Origin: Salinimicrobium sp050750585
GTDB lineage: Bacteria; Bacteroidota; Bacteroidia; Flavobacteriales; Flavobacteriaceae
Direction of reading: 5' to 3'
Length of the DNA stretch: 64,000 nucleotides
Assembly: GCF_050750585.1 (NCBI RefSeq)
Contig: NZ_JBOJLM010000016.1
Location: forward strand, 6,034-70,033
The number at the start of each line of letters is the position of its first letter. Positions within the stretch are counted from its first letter, which is position 1. Position numbers and translations under genes: made by a program. This document shows positions 34,244 to 43,924 of this stretch, piece by piece. The notes below the pieces were generated by a model. That model had not been told where the DNA came from. It made no database searches and saw nothing but the letters and a program-made list of their open reading frames with translations.

Positions 34244-36808
34244 TTAAAAAGGATAATTGATCCCTACATTAAATACTGCTTTTGAAAGTTTGTACCCGCT
34301 AAACCACCTGTTTTCTGGTTCAAGGGCAGGGTTGTAAGTTTTAAAACCTACATCAAACCTCAAGACAAAAAAATTGAAGTCATAGCGTAAGCCAAGACCT
34401 GTTCCCAGGGCAAGTTCTTTAAGGTCGGGAAGGCCCGTAAATGTTGAAGCCTCTTCTTCTACAACATCAAAAACATTCCAGATATTTCCCGCATCTGCAA
34501 AAACGGCTGCGTTAAGGTCACCAAAAAGATTAAATCTATATTCTGCACTTAAAGCAATCTTCATGTTGGCTTCATTGAATTCATTTCGGCCACCACTACT
34601 TCCGGGGCCAAGGGAATAAGGTTGCCAGGCGCGGTTGTCGTTAGGTCCTCCTGCAAAAAACGATCTTATGAACGGAATGCTATTCGAATTTCCATAGGGA
34701 ATGGCGATACCTCCAAACGTCCTGATGGCAATTACGTTGTCACGGCCCAGATCCCAGTGTTTTATGTAGTCAATTTCAGTCTTAACATATTGGGAGAAAT
34801 TCACTCCAAAAATGCTGTACCTGCCGGTTTCGTCTTTTTTGATCCCTGTGAGCCTGGAGACAGCCGAGAGGAAATGTCCTGCCGCTTCTAATTTTATACG
34901 TAGCCGGGAAAAATCTTCATCATAAATATTCTCTTTTTTGTTGAGGATATAAGAGAAATTGGTTGCATAAATAAGGTTGTCTTCGGTAAGCCTGTTCTTT
35001 CGCTCTCTTAGATCGCTAAGGATTTCAGACTGGCTCCCTGTTAGCCCTTGAACCTCTCCCAGGCGTGCTGCGCGTAAGAAACCATCGGCACCTTCAGGGA
35101 TCTCGAGAAAACGCTCTCCCTGTTCATTTGTGATGTAAAATTCTTGGGGAGCATTGACGTTTTCTGAAGTCGCTATTTCGTTTATTTCAATATATGAGTT
35201 ACGGTATACGTTGAAGTAGTTGTTTACATTAAGGTTGCGTACATACTGCACATTTACCAGGTCAAGGAGGTGGGTAAGCTTATCATTGGGCAGCCATCTA
35301 TAGTTCATAACAGCAGTAAAGCTTTGCTTGTCAAGACCAATATTGGTTTGCGTACTGGCACCTGCACCCAGGGTGGTAAATGGATACATGTACTTCGGAA
35401 TAAATTTTTCGGTTGAAAAAGGAAATAAAATGCGCGGCAAAGTAAGATCTACATCCATACCAATCTCGGTGATGTCAAAGAATCGATCAGAATCATTTGC
35501 AGCGTCTTTTGAAGATCCTATGCTTCCCCGACCAGAGATCTCCAAAATTTCGGCTCCTTTAAAGACATTCCGGATTAAAAGTGAACCACCAAAACCAATT
35601 CCAAATTTTTGAATGTTGCTTTGGGAAAGATCAAAATCAAAACCCAGGGAATACTTTTGACGCGGAGTGAGAAATACATTGGCAATGAGTGCCGTGCCTG
35701 TGGTATCAGTAGGATCCTCCATATACTGGATGTTTGGGTATTTAAAGATCCTTAGCTGGTTGAGTCGGTTATAAGTGAGAGTCCTGTCGGCATCAGAATA
35801 TATGGTGCCCGGGGTAATGAAAATAGCATTGGTAAGAGCCCCCGGTTTAAACTGTAGCTTGTCAAAACTGTAAAGGCTGTAGCCTTCATTTGAGGCAGTA
35901 TCTGTTATAGGTTCGGTGCGGTTCTCATAACGATAATCGGGGAAGATGTTCACCTTGCTTATCTTGTGTACCTTGTAAGGAATTCTTGTTTCGGCACCAT
36001 CAACCGTTGCTTCCCGGTTCTGGATAATGATAGCCGAGTTTACTTTGTGTTCAGTATTTATAGTGTCGGCCTCAAAACTTATATATTCCTGTTCGAAATG
36101 ATACAGCCCATTATTCCGGTATAATTGAGTCAGTCGTTCTCTCTCGGCTCCGTAATCCTGAGTTTTGTATTGAATTCCGGGCACTATAAGGGAGTTCTTC
36201 TTGTGGGCTTCATAAATGGAATCGGCCACCACCGAAGCTATTTTTGTAGTGACAGAATCTATATAATAGGGTTGTTTTAGTGTAACATAATAATTTACTT
36301 TCGACCTCTTTTTCTTGGTGGGAATGATCTCGTAACCAGTCTCTGCATTAAACCAGCCATTGTTCCAGTACCACGCCTTAAGCCGTTCTGCAGATCGTTG
36401 GCTTTTTTCTTCATTTACAATTGCAGGAGGTTCACCGGTTTCCTTTAACCACTCATTAATATTTACATAAATGTTTCCCAGTCGTACTACCTGCTTTTCA
36501 GAAAGAATATCTGCCAGTCTTTCGGCTCGCTTCGGTTTTTTCTGAAGCCAGTTGATATAAGTAGTATCGGGATTTGGATTGGCGAGATTGTAGAGGTACA
36601 GCTGTAGCGGTAGCCCCAGGAAAGACTTGTTTGGCTCCTGGTAAAGCTGGTTGTATATATTTCTTTGAGAGACCTCCTCACCATCCACATAAATGGTATT
36701 CTCTTTTAGAAGTCTTTGATCGTCTTCAACCCTTTTTACAGCGTTACAGGAAGAAAGAAATAAAGCAATTAAAAGAATTAATGATATTTTTGCCCGTAAA
36801 TGTTTCAA
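34244..36808 (-). CDS. tamL: TamA-like Omp85-family outer-membrane lipoprotein (TamL)
   Basis: 854 residues. A lipoprotein leader (MKHLRAKISLILLIALFLSS, then Cys-21) replaces the usual signal peptide, which marks the Bacteroidetes TamL form. POTRA-like domains fill about residues 25-470, and the Omp85/TamA beta-barrel covers about 470-854, ending in a terminal barrel strand LSKAVFNVGINYPF. In other bacteria TamA with TamB moves proteins or lipids to the outer membrane; tamB is not in the window. The start is a TTG at 36808, chosen because the lipobox leader is perfect from there. It is divergent from the SpoU methyltransferase. Confidence 0.9.
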   Translation of the reverse strand: MKHLRAKISLILLIALFLSSCNAVKRVEDDQRLLKENTIYVDGEEVSQRNIYNQLYQEPNKSFLGLPLQLYLYNLANPNPDTTYINWLQKKPKRAERLADILSEKQVVRLGNIYVNINEWLKETGEPPAIVNEEKSQRSAERLKAWYWNNGWFNAETGYEIIPTKKKRSKVNYYVTLKQPYYIDSVTTKIASVVADSIYEAHKKNSLIVPGIQYKTQDYGAERERLTQLYRNNGLYHFEQEYISFEADTINTEHKVNSAIIIQNREATVDGAETRIPYKVHKISKVNIFPDYRYENRTEPITDTASNEGYSLYSFDKLQFKPGALTNAIFITPGTIYSDADRTLTYNRLNQLRIFKYPNIQYMEDPTDTTGTALIANVFLTPRQKYSLGFDFDLSQSNIQKFGIGFGGSLLIRNVFKGAEILEISGRGSIGSSKDAANDSDRFFDITEIGMDVDLTLPRILFPFSTEKFIPKYMYPFTTLGAGASTQTNIGLDKQSFTAVMNYRWLPNDKLTHLLDLVNVQYVRNLNVNNYFNVYRNSYIEINEIATSENVNAPQEFYITNEQGERFLEIPEGADGFLRAARLGEVQGLTGSQSEILSDLRERKNRLTEDNLIYATNFSYILNKKENIYDEDFSRLRIKLEAAGHFLSAVSRLTGIKKDETGRYSIFGVNFSQYVKTEIDYIKHWDLGRDNVIAIRTFGGIAIPYGNSNSIPFIRSFFAGGPNDNRAWQPYSLGPGSSGGRNEFNEANMKIALSAEYRFNLFGDLNAAVFADAGNIWNVFDVVEEEASTFTGLPDLKELALGTGLGLRYDFNFFVLRFDVGFKTYNPALEPENRWFSGYKLSKAVFNVGINYPF

Positions 36809-36827
36809 GTAGCCTATTTAATGTGCT

Positions 36828-36835
36828 CAAAAATA
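36828..36835 (-). promoter_or_regulatory. Bacteroidetes -7 box (TATTTTTG) for tamL
   Basis: Exact TAnnTTTG match, 19 bases before the tamL TTG start, and within the 37-base gap to the divergent methyltransferase gene. Confidence 0.6.
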
Positions 36836-36845
36836 CAACTTTGGT

Positions 36846-37586
36846 ATGTTTAGCAAAAGCCAAATTAAACTTATAAAAAGCCTGTCTCAAAAAAAGTACA
36901 GGACGAGGCACGGGTTATTTGTCATAGAGGGCAAAAAGGGCATTTTTGAACTGCTTTCTTCCCCTTTAAAACTTCATTCTTTATTTACTGTTGAAGATAT
37001 CTTTGAAGCTGCGGAAGAAAAAACTTATCTCATTGCTGAAGGCGATCTCAAAAAAGTAAGCAATCAGCAAAGTCCGCAAACAGCTTTGGCCATTTTTCAT
37101 ATTCCTGAAGTGGTACGGCCTAAGCCTGAAGGTTTACAGGTGGTGCTGGATGATGTGCAGGATCCCGGTAATTTGGGAACAATTATTAGGTTGTGCGACT
37201 GGTTTGGCGTAGAAGATCTTATTTGTTCAATGGGTACGGTAGATTGTTATAACCCAAAGGTGGTGCAGGCTACTATGGGGTCTATAGCAAGAGTAAATAT
37301 CCACTACCTCGATCTAACAAACTACCTTGGAGGTATTCCCAAAAAGAGACCTGTCTACGGCACATTTTTGGAAGGTGAGAATGTTTACAGTGAGCCAGTT
37401 TCTCCAGAAGGAGTAGTGGTTTTGGGTAACGAGGGTAACGGCATTTCGCCTGAAGTAGAGCAACTCATTACTCAAAAACTGAATATTCCCCAATTTGGAA
37501 AAGCCAGGACAGAAAGCCTTAATGTGGCGACTGCTGCTGCAATCTTTTTAAGCGAATTTAGTCGAAGTAAACTTACTGGAAAGTAA
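36846..37586 (+). CDS. SpoU/TrmH-family RNA 2'-O-methyltransferase
   Basis: 246 residues. All three SPOUT motifs are present: VVLDDVQDPGNLGTIIRLCD near residues 100-119, VVVLGNEGNGISPEVEQLI near 195-213, and ARTESLNVATAAAIFLSEFS near 221-240. Before them is a substrate-binding N-terminal domain (about 1-90). The family methylates a ribose 2'-OH in tRNA or rRNA using SAM through a knotted fold; the target base cannot be told from sequence. The gene overlaps porT by 14 bases tail to tail. Probably related to RlmB or TrmH. Confidence 0.92.
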   Translation: MFSKSQIKLIKSLSQKKYRTRHGLFVIEGKKGIFELLSSPLKLHSLFTVEDIFEAAEEKTYLIAEGDLKKVSNQQSPQTALAIFHIPEVVRPKPEGLQVVLDDVQDPGNLGTIIRLCDWFGVEDLICSMGTVDCYNPKVVQATMGSIARVNIHYLDLTNYLGGIPKKRPVYGTFLEGENVYSEPVSPEGVVVLGNEGNGISPEVEQLITQKLNIPQFGKARTESLNVATAAAIFLSEFSRSKLTGK

Positions 37587-38280
37587 AATTTATAAAGACA
37601 GCGCGAGAAGACATTTTTTCAATATTACCTGTATAAAAGCTGTTGGGATCATTGTCTCTCACAAGTTCATCATTAATGGCAAAGACGCCTCTTATTGATG
37701 GGGTGAATTTGAAGTAGTAGAGATAAAGATCTACCCCAAAACCTATTTCGTAATAAAAATTATTAGTGGTCATTCTAAACTGCCCATCGCTGTTGTCTTC
37801 GGGATTATTCTCGTTACTGGAGAGGTTTAGAGATGTAGATACTCCACCTACTACAAAAGGTTTAAAATTATTTATTCGGGTAGTAGAAAATTTCAGTAGT
37901 AGCGGGATGTGTACAAAAGTAGAATTGATTTCCCTGAAAGTTTGACTATCTGCTTTTGTGGCTTGAAAATTAATTCTATTAAAAGAAACTCCCGGTTCCA
38001 GGCGTAGATCCAGGTGATCGGTAAGACGCATATTGCCAATCAGTCCCACGTTAAAACCTATGGTTCTGTCTATAGAGAAATCTTTTCCAGTAGCCGGACT
38101 GGCTTTATAATTTTTATAGTCAAAATCAAAGTCGTAAGTGTTGAATCCAAGAAAATATCCCCAGGAAAATCGCTGCATATCAAAATTTGGATTATTGATC
38201 ACATCTTCCCCGCCAAAAAGCTGAGCACGTGCTGGTAAAGCCGCCAATAATACAATTGCTGCAATTAAAAACTTCTTCAT
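37573..38280 (-). CDS. porT: Type IX secretion outer-membrane protein PorT
   Basis: 235 residues. The signal peptide is MKKFLIAAIVLLAALPARA. The rest is an outer-membrane beta-barrel pattern with alternating hydrophobic strands (SWGYFLGFNTYDFDFDY, ending AVFINFTFQ), and the PorT-like spacing NPNFDMQRFSWGYFLGFNTY. PorT is needed for the type IX system that exports the two giant proteins at 47753-64000. It lies four bases after the menG stop, so the two are probably one transcript, a common arrangement in Flavobacteriaceae. Confidence 0.88.
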   Translation of the reverse strand: MKKFLIAAIVLLAALPARAQLFGGEDVINNPNFDMQRFSWGYFLGFNTYDFDFDYKNYKASPATGKDFSIDRTIGFNVGLIGNMRLTDHLDLRLEPGVSFNRINFQATKADSQTFREINSTFVHIPLLLKFSTTRINNFKPFVVGGVSTSLNLSSNENNPEDNSDGQFRMTTNNFYYEIGFGVDLYLYYFKFTPSIRGVFAINDELVRDNDPNSFYTGNIEKMSSRAVFINFTFQ

Positions 38281-38284
38281 GATC

Positions 38285-39013
38285 TTATTTTGATGCCGAA
38301 TAAATAGTCGCCACTCCCATTGTTTGAGGCTTGTGTTGTACCTCTATAAACCCAATTTCACGCAAAATATTGTTTAAGTTTTCCCCATAAGGGAAAGCGG
38401 CGGCACTTTCACTAAGGTAACTATAGGCAAGTTTATCTTTTGAAAACAACTTGCCAATTAATGGAAGAAGATTCTTAGAGTAGAATTGGTAACCTTGTTT
38501 AAACGGAAATTTAGTAGGAACAGAAGTCTCTAAAATGACAAAAATTCCGCCCGGTTTTAGAACCCGCAGAATTTCTGATAAGCCCTTTTCTAAATTTTCG
38601 AAATTGCGAACCCCAAAAGCAACTGAAATAGCATCAAAACTATTATCGTCAAAAGGTAAAGCTTCAGAGTCTCCCTGAATCATCTTGATTCGCCCTGTAA
38701 GTTTTTCTTCTTCGATCTTTTTTCTTCCTACAGATAGCATTCCTTCAGAAAGATCAAGACCCACAATTTCTTTTGCACCTGTTTTTGCCAGACTTATGGC
38801 AAGGTCTCCTGTTCCGGTTGCGATGTCAAGAACAGATTCAGGATTGGTTTCAGAAATTATATTAATAACTTTTTTACGCCATTTTACATCAATTCCAAAA
38901 GAGATAACTCTGTTTAAACCATCATAGTTGGTAGAAATGGTATCAAACATTTGCTCTACCTGTTTCTTCTTGTTTAAACTGGAATCTTTGTATGGGGTAA
39001 CCTTCTTACTCAT
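38285..39013 (-). CDS. ubiE: Demethylmenaquinone methyltransferase (MenG/UbiE)
   Basis: 242 residues from the ATG at 39013 (MSKKVTPYKDSSLNKKKQ); a reading frame to 39040 adds nine unlikely residues. UbiE motifs are VEQMFDTISTNYDGLNRVIS near residues 19-38, SAM-binding VLDIATGTGDLAI near 60-72, and LPFDDNSFDAISVAFGVRNF near 118-137. It makes menaquinone by C-methylation of demethylmenaquinone; the organism's quinone is therefore probably menaquinone, the acceptor used by NDH-2. Directly upstream of porT. Confidence 0.95.
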   Translation of the reverse strand: MSKKVTPYKDSSLNKKKQVEQMFDTISTNYDGLNRVISFGIDVKWRKKVINIISETNPESVLDIATGTGDLAISLAKTGAKEIVGLDLSEGMLSVGRKKIEEEKLTGRIKMIQGDSEALPFDDNSFDAISVAFGVRNFENLEKGLSEILRVLKPGGIFVILETSVPTKFPFKQGYQFYSKNLLPLIGKLFSKDKLAYSYLSESAAAFPYGENLNNILREIGFIEVQHKPQTMGVATIYSASK

Positions 39014-39094
39014 GCCAAAAAATTTTCGCCAAAGATACATGTTTATCTATCAAATGCTGAGCCTGTAAACCAAATACTTATGTGGTATTTTGTT

Positions 39095-39121
39095 TTGCTC
39101 GATTGAAATACATTAACTTTG
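39095..39121 (+). promoter_or_regulatory. Bacteroidetes promoter for trkA
   Basis: TTG at 39095-39097, 16-base spacer, then TAACTTTG at 39114-39121, an exact -7 box. The trkA ATG at 39147 is 25 bases further on. Confidence 0.65.
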
Positions 39122-39146
39122 TGCCTCTTGAACTTACTTGTTCCTT

Positions 39147-40496
39147 ATGAAAATAATCATTGCCGGTGCCGGTGAGGTAGGATTCCATTTAGCCAAGCTA
39201 TTGTCATATGAATCGCAGGATATCACTCTTATTGATGTGAGTCGTGAGAATCTTATCTATGCCGATGCCCATCTGGATATTCGCACCCTAAGAGGAGATG
39301 CTACTTCCATTTCGGTGCTTAAAGATGCGCAAGTAAAAGACGTAGATCTGTTAATTGGTGTTACCAGTAGTGAAACAACAAATATTACAGTTTGTGTACT
39401 GGCCAAGCAATTAGGTGCAAAACGCACCATTGCCAGAATTGCCAATACCGAATTTTTGGACGGAAAAGACGAGATAGGTTTTACCCAGTTTGGAATTGAT
39501 GAACTCATTTCTCCTGAAGCATTAGCCGCCCGTGAAATTGAACTTCTCCTGAATCAGTCGGCGTTTAATGATAGTTACGAATTTGAAGATGGAGCCCTCA
39601 CTATGGTGGGATTAACACTTTCTGAATCGGCTGCTTTTTTAGGGAAATCGGTTAAAGAAACTGCCAAGATCTTTCCGGGGATTCATTTTATGCCAATTGC
39701 ACTACGGCGGAAGGATACTGTAGAGACAACTATTCCCAGAGGAACTACCACTTTTAAAGAGGGCGATCAGGTTTACTTTGTAACTACACGTGGGGGAGTA
39801 AGTGACCTTTATAAGCTTACAGGAAAGAAACGCCAGAACATGAAAAATGTTATGATTCTGGGAGGGAGCAAGATAGGCCGTAAAGCCTCGATGGATTTGT
39901 GCAAAAAGAAAATGAATGTGAAGCTCATAGAGAGCGATAAGGATACAGCATTTGATCTTGCCGATGAACTGCCAAGAGCCCTGATCATTCATGGTGATGG
40001 TCGTAATGTGGAGTTGCTCGAGGAAGAAAGCATTCAGGATATGGACGCCTTTATTGCGGTAACAGGAAATTCTGAAACCAATATTATGACCTGCCTCGTT
40101 GCTAAATCCAAGAATGTAAAGCGAACCATTGCACTGGTTGAGAATATGGATTATTTTCAGTTAAGCCACTCCATAGGGATAGATACGCTTATCAATAAAA
40201 AACTACTGGCCGCAAGTAATATATTCAGGTACATAAGAAAAGGAGAGGTCGTTGCTATGACACGCCTTAGTAATATGGATGCTGAGCTGCTGGAGTTCAT
40301 AGTTAAACCTACTTCTAAGGTTTCCAATAAAAAAATTATAGATCTTGACTTTCCGCGATCAGCAATTATTGGTGGAGTTATTAGAGATGGAATAGGAGTG
40401 ATTGCTTTGGGTAATTTCAGAATTCTTCCCGGTGACCGGATTGTAATTTGTTGTTTGCCACATGCCATTCACAAAGTAGAAAAATTGTTCCTCTAA
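39147..40496 (+). CDS. trkA: Trk potassium uptake regulatory subunit TrkA
   Basis: 449 residues from the ATG at 39147; a TTG at 39138 is three codons earlier but less likely. Two similar halves each carry a Rossmann NAD-binding domain: MKIIIAGAGEVGFHLAKLLS at the N-terminus and KNVMILGGSKIGRKASMDLC near residue 233, each followed by a TrkA-C domain. The second half holds GDGRNVELLEEESIQDMDAF. TrkA is the cytoplasmic gating subunit of the Trk K+ channel and binds NAD(H) or ATP. It overlaps trkH by one base and is co-transcribed. Confidence 0.95.
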   Translation: MKIIIAGAGEVGFHLAKLLSYESQDITLIDVSRENLIYADAHLDIRTLRGDATSISVLKDAQVKDVDLLIGVTSSETTNITVCVLAKQLGAKRTIARIANTEFLDGKDEIGFTQFGIDELISPEALAAREIELLLNQSAFNDSYEFEDGALTMVGLTLSESAAFLGKSVKETAKIFPGIHFMPIALRRKDTVETTIPRGTTTFKEGDQVYFVTTRGGVSDLYKLTGKKRQNMKNVMILGGSKIGRKASMDLCKKKMNVKLIESDKDTAFDLADELPRALIIHGDGRNVELLEEESIQDMDAFIAVTGNSETNIMTCLVAKSKNVKRTIALVENMDYFQLSHSIGIDTLINKKLLAASNIFRYIRKGEVVAMTRLSNMDAELLEFIVKPTSKVSNKKIIDLDFPRSAIIGGVIRDGIGVIALGNFRILPGDRIVICCLPHAIHKVEKLFL

Positions 40497-41992
40497 TGCC
40501 GAGACTTAATAAGCCTATAATTAGTCATATCATGGGGGTGCTCATGGTCTGCAACGGGGGGTTCATGCTTACTGCTGCCGGAGTTAGTTTTTACTATCAG
40601 GATGGAGTAACCTGGGGAATCCTGCAGGCAGCACTAATTACTATGGGAATTGGAGGTTTGGCAATGGTTTTTACAAAGGGCCATGTGAAAGAGGTCAAAA
40701 AAAGAGATGGCTATCTCATTGTAACCTTCGGATGGATATTTATGGCACTAAGTGGTACCCTGCCGTATGTGTTAAGCGGTGGAATACCTTCCTTTACAAA
40801 TGCCTTTTTTGAAACCATGTCTGGCTACACCACCACAGGGGCTTCAATTTTAAATGATATAGAATCTGTTCCCAAAGGGTTGCTCTTCTGGCGAAGCCTT
40901 ACCCACTGGATTGGGGGAATGGGAATTATAGTCCTGGCCATTGCAATCCTTCCACTGTTGGGAATTGGTGGTATGCAGCTATTTGCCGCAGAGGCCCCGG
41001 GCCCCAGTGCCGATAAACTAAAGCCACGAATTACCGACACCGCCAAAAGACTCTGGTTTATTTACGTAGGATTAACTTTTGCTGAAACCGTATTATTATA
41101 CGTTGCCGGGATGGGCCTTTTTGATGCCGTTAATCACTCCCTAAGTACACTCTCTACCGGTGGCTTTTCCACAAAAAACGCAAGTGTCGCATTCTGGAAT
41201 GACAATCCTCTGGTGCAGTACATTATCTCTTTATTCATGTTTCTGGCAGGAACAAATTTCGTGATAAGTTACTTTGGGTTCAAAGGGAATTTCAGAAAGG
41301 TCTTTCGCGATGAAGAGTTTAAATGGTATTCCTATTTTATTATTGGTTTTACGTTGATTGCTGCTCTAATCGTTTTTTTTAAAGCCGATCCTTCTCTTTC
41401 ATCTATAGATCATCCTATGATTTTGGGAGAATTTGAAAGTGCCTTGAGGCATTCCCTGTTTCAGGTTCTTGCTATTGTTACCACTACAGGTTTTGTCACG
41501 GCAGATTATACTTTATGGACTACTTTTTTGACGGTCTTTTTCTTCGGATTATTCTTCCTTGGGGGCTCAGCAGGCTCTACAGCAGGTGGGGTGAAAGTTA
41601 TGCGACATGTGATTATGATTAGAAACGGCCTCATTGAATTTAAAAGAACGCTGCACCCAAATGCTGTACTCCCGGTACATTATAACGGTAAGAGTATAAG
41701 TAAAAAGATTGTCTTTAATATTCTGGGCTTTTTTATCCTTTACATGCTTTCTTTCATAATTGGTGCATTGGGGCTCGCTTCAATGGGGCTGGGCTTTGAA
41801 ACTGCAATTGGAGGAGCAGCTTCTGCTCTGGGCAATATCGGTCCGGCTTTTGGAGACCTTGGGCCGGTAAACAATTTTGATTCTTTGCCCCCTCAGGGAA
41901 AATGGTGGTGTTCATTTCTTATGCTTATAGGAAGGCTTGAGCTATTTACCGTCCTCATACTTTTAACACCATTCTTCTGGAGAAACCGATAG
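40496..41992 (+). CDS. trkH: Trk potassium uptake membrane subunit TrkH
   Basis: 498 residues from the ATG at 40496 (MPRLNKPIISHIMGVLMVCN), sharing one base with the trkA stop; an in-frame start at 40448 would lie well inside trkA. About ten transmembrane segments with four pore-loop motifs carrying the filter glycines: MSGYTTTGAS, TLSTGGFSTK, VTTTGFVTAD and ALGNIGPAFG. TrkH conducts K+ inward, gated by TrkA. The gene is complete; its 3' end runs into heptamer tracts. Confidence 0.96.
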   Translation: MPRLNKPIISHIMGVLMVCNGGFMLTAAGVSFYYQDGVTWGILQAALITMGIGGLAMVFTKGHVKEVKKRDGYLIVTFGWIFMALSGTLPYVLSGGIPSFTNAFFETMSGYTTTGASILNDIESVPKGLLFWRSLTHWIGGMGIIVLAIAILPLLGIGGMQLFAAEAPGPSADKLKPRITDTAKRLWFIYVGLTFAETVLLYVAGMGLFDAVNHSLSTLSTGGFSTKNASVAFWNDNPLVQYIISLFMFLAGTNFVISYFGFKGNFRKVFRDEEFKWYSYFIIGFTLIAALIVFFKADPSLSSIDHPMILGEFESALRHSLFQVLAIVTTTGFVTADYTLWTTFLTVFFFGLFFLGGSAGSTAGGVKVMRHVIMIRNGLIEFKRTLHPNAVLPVHYNGKSISKKIVFNILGFFILYMLSFIIGALGLASMGLGFETAIGGAASALGNIGPAFGDLGPVNNFDSLPPQGKWWCSFLMLIGRLELFTVLILLTPFFWRNR

Positions 41993-42000
41993 GATTAATC

Positions 42001-42880
42001 AGTATGCAGTAATTAGTATTGAGAATTGAGAATTGAGTGATTTTTGCTAGATAATTTTTCTTCTCTTATTCTTCGGAAACCTTCGGACAGCAAATTATTT
42101 GTATTGATGGCGCGGATTTGTAATCCGTGACGAGAAGAATTCAATTCAAATTTCTATGACTGAAAATGTTCTTCAAAAATGGCATTTCTGGAAAGTGTTT
42201 TCCCGGAAGGCATTCCACAAAGAGGAGCGGTTAAGTATTGGGATTTTAGAATTGAGAATTAGAAAATTCTATTTTCAAATTTCTTCTTTTCTATCTGCGG
42301 AAATCTGTAGAATCTGCGGGAAATAGAAGTATCAGTATTTGGATGTCGCGGATTTGCAATCCGTGACGAGAAGAATTCAATTCAAATTTCCATGACTGAA
42401 AATGTTCTTCAAAAATGGCATTTCTGGAAAGTATTTTCCCGGAAGGCATTCCACAAAGAGGAGCGGTTAAGTATTGGGATTTTAGAATTGAGAATTAGAA
42501 AATTTCATTTTTGAAATTTCTTCTTTTTTATCTGCGGAAATCTGTAGAATCTGCGGGAAATAGAAGTGCCAGCATTTAGATGTCGCGGATTTGTAATCCG
42601 TGACGAGAAGAATTCAATTCGAATTTCTATGACTGAAAATGTTCTTCAAAAATGGCATTTTTGGGAAGTATTTTTCCGGAAGGCATTCCGCAATACGGAG
42701 TGATTTAGTATAGAGATTCTAGAATTGAGAAGTTAGTGATTTTCATTATTCAAGTTTCTTCTTTTCTATCGGCGGAAATCTGTAGAATCTGCGGGAAATA
42801 GAAGTATCAGCATTTAGATGTCGCGGATTTGCAATCCGTGACGAGAATAATCCATTCAAATTTCATTTTTTGAACGGTCT
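42001..42880. repeat. Heptamer tract and first block of the ~236-bp intergenic repeat
   Basis: Six heptamers at 42001-42042 (AGTATGC, AGTAATT, AGTATTG, AGAATTG, AGAATTG, AGTGATT). Then a repeat family whose palindrome heads (GCGGATTTGTAATCC type; 10-bp stem) start at 42106, 42342, 42579 and 42817, spacings 236, 237 and 238. Each full unit runs palindrome, TTCTATGACTGAAAATG, TTCAAAAATGGCATTT, CATTCCACAAAGAGGAGCGG, a CTGCGGAAATCTG tract, and GAAATAGAAG. The block begins right after CGGACAGCAAATTATTTG at 42084. No coding frame recognised. Confidence 0.9.
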
Positions 42881-42916
42881 TCCACAATTAGTATTATTTA
42901 TAATTGCCTATAGCAT

Positions 42917-43477
42917 TCAAACTAATTCCAAATCCTCTTTACTTAATTTCAAATTAGGATTATCTATTTTCTTAATTGAAGATTTGATTTTTGCTCTTTC
43001 ATCTTGAGGAAGAAAGGTTGGAACAAGATCAGTTAAATCAATTTTCAATAATCTATTAATTACAATCAAATCTCTCAAGGAAAATGGACTAATACCATTT
43101 ACTAATTCAGAAATATATGATTTATTATTATGTCCTAGTAAAACACCAAAATCTTGTTGAGTAATTCCTATATTTTTTAATTTTGTTCGAATTAAATTTT
43201 TTCTTTTTTGAATGAATAATCTTTCTTTCTCAGCAACTAATTCAGCGACATCACTTTCTAAAATTTTCTTGTCAGAAATTTTTGAATTTCCAGACCAGTT
43301 CTTTGATTCATATTCTTCAATTAGATCTCTTAAATTGGATCTCAGTTCCTTAAAAGTAGAATCTTTTTTAGATAAGATTCGTAGTTTCCTATCAGCTATT
43401 AAGGCTCTTTCAAGCTCTAATTCATTTCTAATTGCTCCATTTTGAAGGAGTTCTTTTATGTCAAATTGTGTTTCCAT
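42917..43477 (-). CDS. HigA-like antitoxin with C-terminal helix-turn-helix
   Basis: 186 residues from the ATG at 43477; a TTG at 43486 is the only earlier option. The first ~90 residues are charged and helical (LEEYESK-type coiled regions), and a Xre-like HTH lies near residues 104-160 (LKNIGITQQDFGVLLGHNNK then SYISELVNGISPFSLRDLIV). This size with an HTH near the C-terminus fits HigA-type antitoxins, longer than most. The stop of the toxin is one base before this start. Base composition is visibly more AT-rich than the neighbours, which suggests it was acquired. It likely represses its own operon. Confidence 0.78.
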   Translation of the reverse strand: METQFDIKELLQNGAIRNELELERALIADRKLRILSKKDSTFKELRSNLRDLIEEYESKNWSGNSKISDKKILESDVAELVAEKERLFIQKRKNLIRTKLKNIGITQQDFGVLLGHNNKSYISELVNGISPFSLRDLIVINRLLKIDLTDLVPTFLPQDERAKIKSSIKKIDNPNLKLSKEDLELV

Positions 43478-43478
43478 A

Positions 43479-43823
43479 TTATTCAATCCAATCGTTTGAT
43501 CTTAACCAGGTTTTAATAGTGTTTTTATTGTTCTTGAAGGTTAAAATGTAATCATCGTGATTTCCTACCCAGACTACAGTTGCTTCATTCTCATCAAATT
43601 CAACTAATATCATTGTTCTATCAGCACGAGTAATATCAAAAAAATAAAACCCGTCATTGTGAACACAATCAGCGTCAATTCTTGCTTCTGTTAGTTCTAG
43701 CTCATTATTCCAATTATTAGATTCAATAGAATCTATTAAATCAATAATTCCTGTCAAAAGAATTTGATTACCCCTATTCTTTCTTTTGAACTTCTCTAAT
43801 TTTTTCTTGTTGATTAGTCTCAT
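43479..43823 (-). CDS. HigB-like toxin (RelE superfamily mRNA interferase)
   Basis: 114 residues, right size for HigB. MRLINKKKLEKFKRKNRGNQ at the start, then the strand-rich core ADCVHNDGFYFFDITRADRT and MILVEFDENEATVVWVGNHD, followed by a YILTF strand and a basic C-terminus (KNNKNTIKTWLRSNDW). This matches HigB/RelE folds, which cut mRNA on the ribosome when the antitoxin is lost. The toxin precedes the antitoxin, as in higBA, with a one-base gap. It sits between two blocks of the 236-bp repeat, so it may have been inserted there. Confidence 0.78.
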   Translation of the reverse strand: MRLINKKKLEKFKRKNRGNQILLTGIIDLIDSIESNNWNNELELTEARIDADCVHNDGFYFFDITRADRTMILVEFDENEATVVWVGNHDDYILTFKNNKNTIKTWLRSNDWIE

Positions 43824-43924
43824 TAGTATGACAAAAATAACGAAAGTTCTAAAATAATTAGAACTTTATTTTGAAATGTTCCTTCAAACTTGTTTTTAAG
43901 GCCTATACGCTTCTCATTTATTTT